From: Alcaligenes parafaecalis
GTDB lineage: Bacteria > Pseudomonadota > Gammaproteobacteria > Burkholderiales > Burkholderiaceae_B
Direction: 5' to 3'
Assembly: GCF_026344135.1 (NCBI RefSeq)
Contig: NZ_JAPKNA010000001.1
Coordinates: forward strand, 1,116,001-1,180,000
DNA length: 64,000 nucleotides
The notes under the pieces were generated by a model that was given only the letters and a program-made list of their open reading frames with translations, had not been told where the DNA came from and ran no database searches. A program made the position numbers and the translations under genes. Numbering within the stretch: the stretch's first letter is position 1; every line of letters starts with the position of its first letter. This document shows positions 9,184 to 16,700 of the stretch, one piece after another.

Positions 9184-10050
9184 ATGCCATCCCCAACTTG
9201 CGCGAGTATGTCGCTTGATACGCCCTCCTCCCAGGCCCCTCGCCTTGAAGCCCTGATTTTTGACTGGGCCGGTACGCTGGTGGACTTTGGTTCCTTTGCT
9301 CCCACCCAAATTCTGGTTGAAGCCTTCAAATGCTTTGATCTGAACCTGAATCTGGACCAGGCCCGCAGTGCCATGGGCATTGGTAAATGGGATCACATCA
9401 AGGCCATGCTGGAACTGCCTGAAGTGCAGGCCCAGTTTGTCGCCCTGCACGACCGTGAGCCCGACGACAGCGATGTAGACCGCATCTACAACACCTTTTT
9501 GCCCATGCAAAACGAACGCGTGGGCGAGTTTTCCGCCGCTATCCCTGGTGCGCGTGAAACCTTGTCCTGGGCACGTCGCCAGGGCCTGAAGATCGGTTCT
9601 TGCTCCGGCTACCCACGTCTGGTTCTGGACAACCTCTTGCAGCACGCCCACCGTCAGCAAGTGTTTGTGGACTACCACGTCGCCTTTGACGAAGTCCCCC
9701 AGGCTCGCCCCTGGCCTGCCATGGCCCTGGAAAACGTGATTCGTCTGGAAATCAAGAATGTCGGTGCCTGCGTCAAGATTGACGACACACCCGTCGGCAT
9801 TGAAGAAGGCCGCAATGCCGGTATGTGGACAGTTGGCTTGCTGCTTTCGGGCAATGCCGCCGGTCTGACTGAACTGGAATTTCTGGCCCTGGACGAGGAA
9901 AGCCGCCAAGACCTGCGTGATCGCGCAGCGGCCACCTTTGACCATGCCCTGCCCCATTACCTGATCGATACCGTTGCCCAACTGCCTACTGTGATCGAAC
10001 AGATCACCGAGCGGATGGTCCAGGGCGAATGCCCCAGCGACTCCCTCTAA
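9184..10050 (+). CDS. phnX: Phosphonoacetaldehyde hydrolase
   Basis: 288 residues, HAD superfamily. It cleaves the C-P bond of phosphonoacetaldehyde to acetaldehyde and phosphate. The key residues are visible: nucleophile Asp27 in FDWAGTLVDFG, where Ala29 replaces the second Asp of ordinary HAD phosphatases as is typical of phosphonatases, and the Schiff-base Lys68 in MGIGKWDHI. Motif II appears as GSCSGYPR and the acidic motif as KIDDTPVG. Being the third gene of the operon it defines the pathway. The start codon at 9184 adds about 20 residues before the first strand, and a later ATG at 9208 is possible. Confidence 0.95.
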   Translation: MPSPTCASMSLDTPSSQAPRLEALIFDWAGTLVDFGSFAPTQILVEAFKCFDLNLNLDQARSAMGIGKWDHIKAMLELPEVQAQFVALHDREPDDSDVDRIYNTFLPMQNERVGEFSAAIPGARETLSWARRQGLKIGSCSGYPRLVLDNLLQHAHRQQVFVDYHVAFDEVPQARPWPAMALENVIRLEIKNVGACVKIDDTPVGIEEGRNAGMWTVGLLLSGNAAGLTELEFLALDEESRQDLRDRAAATFDHALPHYLIDTVAQLPTVIEQITERMVQGECPSDSL

Positions 10051-10091
10051 CCCGCCACACCCCCTTTTGCTGTCACAAGGACATTTCTTCC

Positions 10092-11111
10092 ATGAAAACC
10101 ATTGTTCTGAGCTCCCTGGCTGCCGCTTTGATGGGCGCCACTTCCCTGGCTCAAGCCGCCACCACCCTGACCGTGTACACCGCGCTGGAAGCCGATCAGC
10201 TCAAAGCGTACCAAGCGGCTTTCGAGGCCAAGAATCCCGATATCAAGATCCAGTGGGTGCGTGACTCCACCGGCATCATTACCGCCAAGCTGCTGGCTGA
10301 AAAGAACAACCCCAAGGCCGATGCGGTCTGGGGTCTGGCCGGTTCCTCGCTGGGCCTGATGGCCAGCCAGAACATGCTGCAACCCTACGCCCCTCAGGGC
10401 CTGGACAAGATCGACGCCAAAATGCGCGATCAAAGCAACCCGCCTAGCTGGGTTGGCATGGACGGTTTCGCGGCCGCCCTGTGCGTGAACACCGTTGAGC
10501 TGGAAAAGAACAAGCTGCCTATGCCCACTTCCTGGGAAGATCTGACCAAGCCTGCCTACGCGGGCAAGATCGTCATGCCTAACCCCGCTTCCTCGGGTAC
10601 CGGCTTTCTGGATGTAAGCGCCTGGCTGCAACTGTTTGGTGAAGACAAGGGCTGGGCCTTCATGGATGGTCTGCACAAGAACATCGGCGCCTACACTCAC
10701 TCCGGCTCCAAGCCTTGCAATATGGCAGCTGCTGGCGAATACGCCATTGGTGTGTCCTTTGACTACCGTGGCGCTCGTCTGAAAGAAGAAGGCGCTCCAC
10801 TGGAACTGGTGTTCCCCAAAGAAGGTCTGGGCTGGGAAATTGAAGCCGCTGCCATCATGAAAGGCACCAAGAACCTGGAAGCCGCACAGAAACTGGCTGA
10901 CTTCTCCGCCAGCGAAGAAGCCAACCACCTGTACAAGACCAACTTTGCCGTGTTGGCCATTCCTTCCATCGCCACCGCCAACCCGCACCTGCCGGCAGAC
11001 CTGAACCAGCGTCTGATCGACAACAACTTCGTCTGGGCCGCTGAAAACCGCGAGCGCATCATCGAAGAGTGGACCAAGCGTTACGACGGCAAATCGGAAG
11101 CCAAGAAGTAA
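10092..11111 (+). CDS. phnS: 2-aminoethylphosphonate ABC transporter, periplasmic binding protein
   Basis: 339 residues. A Sec signal peptide runs to about residue 22 (ATSLAQA then ATTLTVYTA). The mature protein is a type 2 periplasmic binding protein of the iron/AEP group, with the TLTVYTALEADQ opening strand typical of that family. It captures the phosphonate in the periplasm for the upstream ATPase and permease. I chose the ATG at 10092 over an upstream in-frame start because it begins the signal peptide directly and follows AAGGAC. Its TAA stop shares one base with the ATG of the next gene. Confidence 0.9.
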   Translation: MKTIVLSSLAAALMGATSLAQAATTLTVYTALEADQLKAYQAAFEAKNPDIKIQWVRDSTGIITAKLLAEKNNPKADAVWGLAGSSLGLMASQNMLQPYAPQGLDKIDAKMRDQSNPPSWVGMDGFAAALCVNTVELEKNKLPMPTSWEDLTKPAYAGKIVMPNPASSGTGFLDVSAWLQLFGEDKGWAFMDGLHKNIGAYTHSGSKPCNMAAAGEYAIGVSFDYRGARLKEEGAPLELVFPKEGLGWEIEAAAIMKGTKNLEAAQKLADFSASEEANHLYKTNFAVLAIPSIATANPHLPADLNQRLIDNNFVWAAENRERIIEEWTKRYDGKSEAKK

Positions 11112-12241
11112 TGAGCACACAACACTACGATGTCATCGTGGTGGGGGGCGGCATCCTGGGCATGGCACATGCCTGGGCGGCTGCCCGCCGCAAGCTCAGC
11201 GTGGCTGTGCTGGAGCGCAGCCACCAGGCCCAAGGCGCCACCATACGTAATTTTGGTCAGGTACTGGTGACCGGTCAGGCACCGGGCATCATGATGGATC
11301 TGGCTCGCCAAAGCCGCGGCCTGTGGCTGGATCTGGCGACACAAGCCGGTTTCCATGTACGCAGCAATGGTTCGCTGGTACTGGCACGCAATCATTTGGA
11401 ACTGGAACTGCTGGAAGACTTTGCCCAGGGCCGTGCCAAAGATGAAGGCGTGGCCTGCCAGATGCTGAACGGCAAGGAACTGGCGGCTTTATTTGATGGC
11501 CGTTTGGGGCATCACCACGGAGCGCTGCAAGGTCTGGATGATTTGCAGATTTACTCGCGCGATGCCCTGCCCGCCATTACCAGCAGCCTGCAAGCCATGG
11601 GCGTGGATGTGTACACCCAGGCGCATGTGCACTATGCGCAAGAAGGTCAGGTACACAGCAGCGTGGGCAACTTCACGGCTAACAGCATTTTTGTGTGCCC
11701 CGGTCACGACTACAGCAGCCTTCACCGCGAACTGCTGGATACCGTCAAACCGTCGGTAACACGTTTGCAAATGCTGAAAGTGCGCGCGCAAGATGCGGGC
11801 TGGGCCTTGGATAGACCGTTGCTGACGGGCTTGTCCTGCCTGCACTACGGTGCCTTCAGTGATCTGCCTCTGGCCGACACGCTGCGCGAGCAAGTACAGC
11901 AACGTCATGGTGTTTTGCTGGATCAAGGGATTCACTTGCTGATCAGCCCCACCCCAGAGGGTGATCTGATTATTGGTGATTCGCACGACTACGGCCAACA
12001 AGCCAGCCCCTTCAATCAGGAAGACACCGACCAGTACTTGCTGGCTCTGGCAGAAACCGTGCTGGGTTGCCCGGTGCACGTGCTGCAACGCTGGCAAGGT
12101 GTGTACGGTGCCAAGGGACCGGCTCCGTTTTCTGTCTTGCAAGCGGATGGCAGCACACAAGTGACAGTCATGCATACCGGCCTGGGAATGACGACGGGTC
12201 TGGCTATTGGTGAACGCAATATCTCGGCTCGCTACGATTGA
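11111..12241 (+). CDS. FAD-dependent amine oxidoreductase of phosphonate clusters (TIGR03364 type)
   Basis: 376 residues. D-amino-acid-oxidase-like fold with the FAD-binding motif VVGGGILGMAHAW near residue 9, the ATIRNFGQV segment near residue 39, and a C-terminal GLGMTTGLAIGE FAD-contacting segment. This subfamily is habitually linked to phosphonate genes. From memory, relatives have been reported to oxidise aminoethylphosphonate or its N-methyl form to phosphonoacetaldehyde, the substrate of PhnX. The operon has no PhnW transaminase, so this enzyme is the natural candidate to supply that aldehyde. Translation is coupled to the binding protein through a TAATG junction. It is the last gene before a strong terminator. 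Confidence 0.85.
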   Translation: MSTQHYDVIVVGGGILGMAHAWAAARRKLSVAVLERSHQAQGATIRNFGQVLVTGQAPGIMMDLARQSRGLWLDLATQAGFHVRSNGSLVLARNHLELELLEDFAQGRAKDEGVACQMLNGKELAALFDGRLGHHHGALQGLDDLQIYSRDALPAITSSLQAMGVDVYTQAHVHYAQEGQVHSSVGNFTANSIFVCPGHDYSSLHRELLDTVKPSVTRLQMLKVRAQDAGWALDRPLLTGLSCLHYGAFSDLPLADTLREQVQQRHGVLLDQGIHLLISPTPEGDLIIGDSHDYGQQASPFNQEDTDQYLLALAETVLGCPVHVLQRWQGVYGAKGPAPFSVLQADGSTQVTVMHTGLGMTTGLAIGERNISARYD

Positions 12242-12354
12242 TGAGTTCATTGGCTCCTTGGCCGCTTGAACAAGGTGGCTTAGGTAGTCTGAGTGATCTG
12301 CTAGTTTGTACAGCAAGATAGATCCTGGCCCTGCCCCAAACACCTGGGCCAAAC

Positions 12355-12385
12355 AAAAAACGCGCAGCTTGAGCTGCGCGTTTTT
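12355..12385 (+). terminator. Intrinsic terminator of the AEP operon
   Basis: A perfect 9-bp GC-rich stem (CGCGCAGCT, TG loop, AGCTGCGCG) is flanked by A6 on the left and T5 on the right. It follows the FAD oxidoreductase stop by about 115 bases and could work in both directions. Confidence 0.9.
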
Positions 12386-12456
12386 CTTGCTATCAAGCGA
12401 TATCCCAACCTAGCCCTCCTGTCCCCAGGTATTTCATTGGAAATTTTTGCAAAAAA

Positions 12457-12473
12457 ATCCAATATAGTGGAAT
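12457..12473. promoter_or_regulatory. Candidate operator/promoter of the XRE-cupin gene
   Basis: ATCCAATATAGTGGAAT is an imperfect palindrome centred on a TATAGT -10-like box, about 40 bases before the regulator start. A third TTGGA half-site lies about 20 bases upstream. An operator overlapping its own promoter is typical of autoregulated XRE-cupin proteins. This is inference from symmetry and position. Confidence 0.4.
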
Positions 12474-12509
12474 AAAATAACTGCCACGACAAACCAACAC
12501 GGCGGGTAA

Positions 12510-13115
12510 ATGAGCACCGACGATATCAATACCCGTATTGCCAAACGCGTACGCGAGCTACGTCAATTACGCCCGGAAACCATTGATTCCCTGGCCAGCA
12601 AAAGTGGTGTCAGCCGCTCCATGATTTCCTTGATTGAACGTGCCGAGGCCAACCCCACGGCCGTCATTCTGGAGAAGCTGGCAGCCGGTTTGGGTGTGTC
12701 CATGGCCGCCCTGTTCGAGTCCGAAGAAACGGCTGACAAGCAAAACCCGCTGGTACGCCGTGCCGATCAGGCTCTATGGAGAGACCCGGAATCCGGCTAT
12801 ATCCGGCGCACCCTGTCCCCTCCCAATTGGCCCAGCAGCCTGCATCTGGCCGAAATCCATTTTCCAGCGGGCAGCAGCGTCACCTATGAAGCCAGTGGCC
12901 GCAAACATCCGCTGGAACAACAGATCTGGGTCCTGCAAGGGCAAATAGAAGTAACCCATGGCTCGCAACAGTACTCGCTGAAAAGCGGAGATTGCCTGGC
13001 CCTGCGTTTTTATCTGCCCATGAGCTTTAGCAATCCACACAGCCAGGCCGCCAAGTACCTCGTCGCGATTGGCGATGAAACCCTGGCCTACCCCATGACA
13101 GGAAGGCATCAATGA
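12510..13115 (+). CDS. XRE-family transcriptional regulator with cupin sensor domain
   Basis: 201 residues. Residues 8-65 form a helix-turn-helix of the XRE/Cro type (SLASKSGVSRSMISLIERAEANPT). The C-terminal half is a small-molecule-binding cupin barrel (PAGSSVTYEASGRKHPLEQQIWVLQG). It overlaps the downstream acetyltransferase gene by 4 bases (ATGA), so the two are translated together and the acetyltransferase is probably part of its regulon. The inducer is unknown; related proteins control antibiotic-like compound resistance, polyamine or amino-acid metabolism. Confidence 0.87.
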   Translation: MSTDDINTRIAKRVRELRQLRPETIDSLASKSGVSRSMISLIERAEANPTAVILEKLAAGLGVSMAALFESEETADKQNPLVRRADQALWRDPESGYIRRTLSPPNWPSSLHLAEIHFPAGSSVTYEASGRKHPLEQQIWVLQGQIEVTHGSQQYSLKSGDCLALRFYLPMSFSNPHSQAAKYLVAIGDETLAYPMTGRHQ

Positions 13116-13654
13116 AAGACAGTGACAGCGGGTTGCGTTTTATAGACTGCAATGAAGAACAGCATGCAGCCGCTATTTTGGCGATCCTGAACGACGCCAT
13201 CGTGAACTCCACCGCGCTTTACGACTATGTGCCGCGCCCGCCCGAAGCGATGGTGAGCTGGTTTGCCACCAAACGCGCCAACGGTTTTCCGGTGGTCGGC
13301 GTCATTGACGATTCAGGCACACTGATGGGCTTTGCCAGTTGGGGCAGCTTCCGCGCCTTTCCCGCCTACAAATACACCATGGAACACAGCGTCTATGTGC
13401 ACCCGGAGCATCGCGGCAAAGGGCTGGGCAAGATTCTGATGCAGGAGCTGATTATCCGTGCCCGCCTGGCGAATGTGCATACGCTGGTGGGCTGTATTGA
13501 TGCCAGCAATGCGGGCAGTATCCACCTGCATAAAAGCCTGGGTTTTACGCATTCGGGCACCTTCAAGGAAGTGGGTTTCAAGTTTGGCCGCTGGCTGGAT
13601 GCCGCTTTTTACCTGCTCACGCTGGATACGCCCGCCGAGCCGGTGGACGGCTAA
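13112..13654 (+). CDS. GNAT N-acetyltransferase, phosphinothricin acetyltransferase-like
   Basis: 180 residues, single GNAT domain. The acetyl-CoA pyrophosphate loop is visible as HPEHRGKGLGKILM near residue 93, followed by ASNAGSIHLHKSLGF, a hallmark of the PAT/BAR subfamily that acetylates phosphinothricin, methionine sulfoximine/sulfone or similar amino acids. The partner is the preceding XRE-cupin regulator (4-base overlap). A bidirectional terminator closes the unit right after the stop. The exact substrate is not determinable. Confidence 0.87.
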   Translation: MKDSDSGLRFIDCNEEQHAAAILAILNDAIVNSTALYDYVPRPPEAMVSWFATKRANGFPVVGVIDDSGTLMGFASWGSFRAFPAYKYTMEHSVYVHPEHRGKGLGKILMQELIIRARLANVHTLVGCIDASNAGSIHLHKSLGFTHSGTFKEVGFKFGRWLDAAFYLLTLDTPAEPVDG

Positions 13655-13664
13655 AGTGTAAAAA

Positions 13665-13695
13665 AACCATCGCAGCCTGGGCCTGCGATGGTTTT
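13665..13695 (+). terminator. Bidirectional intrinsic terminator
   Basis: Stem AACCATCGCAG / CTGCGATGGTT around a CCTGGGC loop, with A-run left and T-run right. It sits between the GNAT gene and the convergent small membrane protein gene and serves both. Confidence 0.88.
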
Positions 13696-13718
13696 CAATT
13701 AAACCGTTTACCGCGGTA

Positions 13719-13964
13719 TCAGGCGCTGGCTTTCGGTTTTTCGTAACAGACGGCGAAGGCGATCAGGCCCAGCACAATACTGAAAACACCCACACCCACC
13801 GCCACCGAGGCAAGCAAGCCCAAACCTATGGCCATAAACACGCCCGGAAAGGCGTAGCTGCGCAACCAGGAGGGTTGCTTGGGAACAAGAAACAGCCCCA
13901 GAAACAAAAACCAGGGCATCACAATCGTCCAGAACAGACTGTCCATTAGTACGTCACGCATCAT
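13719..13964 (-). CDS. Small hydrophobic membrane protein of unknown function
   Basis: 81 residues from the ATG at 13964 (a second ATG follows immediately). It has about two to three membrane segments: FWTIVMPWFLFLGLFL, FPGVFMAIGLGLL and VGVFSIVLGLIAFAV. The C-terminus is short and basic. No family was recognised. An upstream in-frame start would add 31 polar residues and looks less natural. It is convergent with the GNAT gene and shares its terminator. Confidence 0.55.
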   Translation of the reverse strand: MMRDVLMDSLFWTIVMPWFLFLGLFLVPKQPSWLRSYAFPGVFMAIGLGLLASVAVGVGVFSIVLGLIAFAVCYEKPKASA

Positions 13965-14107
13965 TATTCCATTCAAGTAGGAGGGGCTTGGGCAAGCGAT
14001 CAAGATGCTCGCCTTTCTGAGTGGATTGTAAACGTCCTGCGGCTGGCCTCCCAGCATGGGCGACTGTTATAAGAGAGAATTATTGTTTCATGGCTAAAGG
14101 ACCCACT

Positions 14108-14770
14108 ATGAGCATGCTTAGCTTGACCAGCGCAGACCAGCACCATTTTCAAGCCTATGCCGTAGGCGATGAGCAGGCCGAGCACGGCCTGATTGTGTTG
14201 CAGGAAATTTTTGGGGTGAATCAGCATATACGCAACACCTGTGACCGCTTTGCCGAGCAAGGCTACCGAGTGCTGTCCCCCGCCCTGTTCGACCGACAAG
14301 AGAAAAATGTACAACTGGGCTATACCGCCGAGGACGTACAAGCGGGTCTGGCGCTGCGCAATGGCATTGCTCTGGATAAAACCTTGCTGGATATTCAGGC
14401 CTGTGTGGATGCCCTGGGTTCGCGCAAGATTGGCATTGTGGGTTACTGCTGGGGCGGTTCACTAAGCTGGCTGGCCGCCTGCCGCTTGCAGGGTCTGAAA
14501 GCCGCCAGTTGCTGGTATGGCTCACAGATTGCCCAGAACGCTCACGAGCAGCCGCAGATTCCGGTACAGATGCATTTCGGGGCGCAGGATCACTCCATTC
14601 CTGCCAGTGCGATTCAGATCATTAAAGAAGCGCAGAAAGACGTGACCATTTACGTATATGAACCGGCCGGACATGGTTTTGGCTGTGATCACCGCCCCGA
14701 TTTCCACGAAGCGTCCTACAAGCAGGCGCAAGAACGTACACTGGCTTTCTTTGCCGAACATCTGCGTTAA
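14108..14770 (+). CDS. Dienelactone hydrolase family protein
   Basis: 220 residues, alpha/beta hydrolase. The dienelactone hydrolase triad is visible: nucleophile Cys in GYCWGG near residue 117, Asp in GAQDHSIPA, and His in GHGFGCD. The QEIFGVNQHIR segment near residue 35 is also characteristic. Enzymes of this family hydrolyse 4-carboxymethylenebutenolide or related small lactones/esters. No aromatic-catabolism genes are adjacent, so a general carboxymethylenebutenolidase role is all that can be said. The start at 14108 was preferred because AAAGGA lies 8 bases upstream; 14090 is possible. Confidence 0.88.
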   Translation: MSMLSLTSADQHHFQAYAVGDEQAEHGLIVLQEIFGVNQHIRNTCDRFAEQGYRVLSPALFDRQEKNVQLGYTAEDVQAGLALRNGIALDKTLLDIQACVDALGSRKIGIVGYCWGGSLSWLAACRLQGLKAASCWYGSQIAQNAHEQPQIPVQMHFGAQDHSIPASAIQIIKEAQKDVTIYVYEPAGHGFGCDHRPDFHEASYKQAQERTLAFFAEHLR

Positions 14771-14775
14771 TCCCC

Positions 14776-15000
14776 ATGCTTGAATCCAGCGACGACCTGC
14801 TTGCCCTGTTGAACACCCCCATGCCCTATGGCAAATACAAAGGTCGGCTGCTGGCCGACCTGCCGGGGCACTATCTGAACTGGTTTGCCCGCGAGGGCTT
14901 TCCCTCCGGGCGGCTGGGACAGTTGTTGGCCCTGATGCACGAGCTGGATCACAACGGCCTGAAATCCCTGCTGGACCCCTTGCGCCCCCGCCGCAACTAA
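14776..15000 (+). CDS. DUF3820 family small protein
   Basis: 74 residues with the compact MPYGKYKGRLLADLP and YLNWFAREGFP motifs of DUF3820, a small family of putative nucleic-acid-associated proteins without established function. It starts 5 bases after the dienelactone hydrolase stop, so it is probably cotranscribed. Confidence 0.82.
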   Translation: MLESSDDLLALLNTPMPYGKYKGRLLADLPGHYLNWFAREGFPSGRLGQLLALMHELDHNGLKSLLDPLRPRRN

Positions 15001-15116
15001 AAAGCCGGGACAAGCAGCCGCAAGAAATACCTTACTGCTGAGCAGGCTGCAACGGTATGTCGCCGTACAGCTTGCTACTATCAAGGCTTCCTCTACACCC
15101 CATTGTGAAGGACGTC

Positions 15117-15824
15117 ATGACAACCGCTCTCTCTGATTTCCCCATTACCAGAAAATGGCCTGCTCAGCACCCTGAGCACCTGCAGTTGTACTCCTTGCCC
15201 ACGCCCAACGGCGTCAAGGTTTCCATCATGCTGGAAGAAATTGGCCTGCCCTACGAACCGCATCTGGTCAGCTTTGACCGCAATGACCAGCTCAGCCCCG
15301 AGTTCATCTCACTAAGCAGCAACAACAAGATTCCAGCCATCCTGGACCCGAATGGTCCCGGCAATCAGCCACTGGCCTTGTTCGAGTCCGGTGCCATCCT
15401 GATCTATCTGGCTGAAAAATCCGGTCAACTGCTCTCTGCCGACCCTGCCCAGCGCTATGAAACCCTGCAATGGCTGATGTTCCAGATGGGCGGTGTAGGC
15501 CCCATGTTTGGTCAGCTAGGTTTCTTCCACAAATTTGCCGGTAAAGACTTTGAGGACAAGCGCCCCCGCGACCGCTACGTCAACGAATCCAAACGTCTGC
15601 TGGGTGTGATCGACAAGCACCTGGAGGGCAAGGACTGGATGGTGGGCAATAGCTATTCCATCGCTGATATTGCCCTGTTCCCCTGGATTGCCAACCTGAT
15701 CGGTTTTTACGGGGCAGGCGAGCTGGTGGAGTACGCGCAATTCAAGAATGTAGCCCGTGTTCTGGCGCAATTTCAGGCCCGCCCGGCGGTGCAACGCGGT
15801 CTGAATATTCCAGCCCGTGATTAA
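15117..15824 (+). CDS. Glutathione S-transferase, Nu/YfcG-like
   Basis: 235 residues. N-terminal thioredoxin-like domain with LYSLPTPNGVKVSIMLEE, where TPNG is the hallmark of YfcG/YghU-type bacterial Nu-class enzymes, then NNKIPAILDP and ESGAILIYLAE glutathione-binding motifs. The all-helical C-terminal domain has the SIADIALFPW N-capping motif. Relatives show disulfide-bond reductase/peroxidase activity on glutathione conjugates. The start at 15117 follows GAAGGACG; an upstream in-frame codon would add 20 unlikely residues. Confidence 0.9.
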   Translation: MTTALSDFPITRKWPAQHPEHLQLYSLPTPNGVKVSIMLEEIGLPYEPHLVSFDRNDQLSPEFISLSSNNKIPAILDPNGPGNQPLALFESGAILIYLAEKSGQLLSADPAQRYETLQWLMFQMGGVGPMFGQLGFFHKFAGKDFEDKRPRDRYVNESKRLLGVIDKHLEGKDWMVGNSYSIADIALFPWIANLIGFYGAGELVEYAQFKNVARVLAQFQARPAVQRGLNIPARD

Positions 15825-15892
15825 TGGATAAGCCGCGCCAATCAGTGCTTATAAGCCAATTTGCAATAGCCCTGCTATCAAACTGGTCTTGT

Positions 15893-15921
15893 TTGTATCG
15901 CTAGTCGCCAGTCCGTACAAT
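15893..15921 (+). promoter_or_regulatory. Candidate promoter of a structured RNA
   Basis: -35 TTGTAT, 17-base spacer, -10 TACAAT. The -10 is a 5/6 match. It points at the structured segment that ends in the terminator at 16046. Confidence 0.45.
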
Positions 15922-15927
15922 TGGTCC

Positions 15928-16077
15928 CCTAAACATCCTGCGCAAGCGGTACTATTCCGTTTGCCTGGCTTGTTCATCAATCAAAAAACCAGTCTGCTCA
16001 TAGAGCGGATACAGGCAAATCCACCAGCCTGATGAGCAAGCCTTCAAAGCCCTGGATTCTTTCCAGGGCTTTTTTTT
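15928..16077 (+). ncRNA. Candidate structured small RNA or leader between GST and OsmC genes
   Basis: About 150 bases without an open frame, bounded by a promoter-like sequence and a strong intrinsic terminator. It contains several complementary segments. GGCTTGTTCATCA (15967-15979) pairs with TGATGAGCAAGCC (16030-16042) over 13 positions. TTTGCCTG (15960-15967) pairs with CAGGCAAA (16012-16019). GCAAGCGG (15942-15949) pairs with CCGTTTGC (15957-15964). The first two pairings cross, so they imply a pseudoknot or alternative folds. I do not recognise it as 6S, 4.5S, tmRNA or a known riboswitch. It could also simply be the long 3' end of the GST transcript. Confidence 0.5.
16046..16077 (+). terminator. 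Strong intrinsic terminator
   Basis: An 11-bp perfect stem AAAGCCCTGGA / TCCAGGGCTTT with a 5-base loop, running into T8. It ends the candidate small RNA (or the GST transcript) about 65 bases before the OsmC start. Confidence 0.9.
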
Positions 16078-16141
16078 GTGTACGATTTGGTGCCCCCATT
16101 GCTATGCTTTTTGCTCCTTGCACACTTGCCAGAGCAGAGCC

Positions 16142-16615
16142 ATGAAAGCACATCACTATGAATTGTTGGTCAACTGGACCGGCAACACCGGAAGCGGCAC
16201 CCGCACACTCCGTTCCTATTCACGCAACCATGACGTGGCGGCGGCCGGTCTGGGTGCCATTGCAGCTTCTTCAGACCCTGCTTTCCGAGGTGATCCAAGC
16301 CGTTGGAACCCCGAGCAGCTTTTCCTGGCATCGATCGCTCAGTGCCATATGCTGTGGTACTTGGGGATGGCGGCAGAAGCTGGCATTGTGGTTACGGCCT
16401 ACGAAGACCGCCCTGCCGGGTGCATGATCGAAGAAACCAACGGGGCCGGGCAATTCGAGAGTGTTACCTTGCGTCCACTTGTCACGATCACGCCGGACAG
16501 TGACGTCGCCCTGGCCAAAGGGCTTCATGATCGTGTGGGCGAATACTGCTTTATTGCTCGCTCCATCAAAACTCCGATTCACCATGAAGTCACCATTCAG
16601 GTGGAGCAGTTGTAG
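16142..16615 (+). CDS. OsmC family protein
   Basis: 157 residues with the OsmC fold. Both family cysteines are present: SIAQCHMLWYL near residue 67 and GEYCFIARS near residue 139. They reduce organic hydroperoxides in OsmC/Ohr enzymes. The WNPEQLFLASIAQC segment is typical of the YhfA/OsmC-like subgroup. The ATG at 16142 was preferred over an upstream codon because the upstream 22 residues overlap the terminator T-tract. The gene is single and faces the convergent pirin gene. Confidence 0.88.
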   Translation: MKAHHYELLVNWTGNTGSGTRTLRSYSRNHDVAAAGLGAIAASSDPAFRGDPSRWNPEQLFLASIAQCHMLWYLGMAAEAGIVVTAYEDRPAGCMIEETNGAGQFESVTLRPLVTITPDSDVALAKGLHDRVGEYCFIARSIKTPIHHEVTIQVEQL

Positions 16616-16700
16616 ATCGCGAACCCGACATCGCTACCGTCCAGCAAGATACGCAGACTACATTGCCGGATTCCAGAAACTCCGGCAGCAGACATAGCAA

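Noticed and set aside
15928..16077. Identification of the structured RNA as 6S or 4.5S RNA
   Set aside because: The characteristic long rod with central bubble (6S) and the GGAAG tetraloop region (4.5S) are not present.
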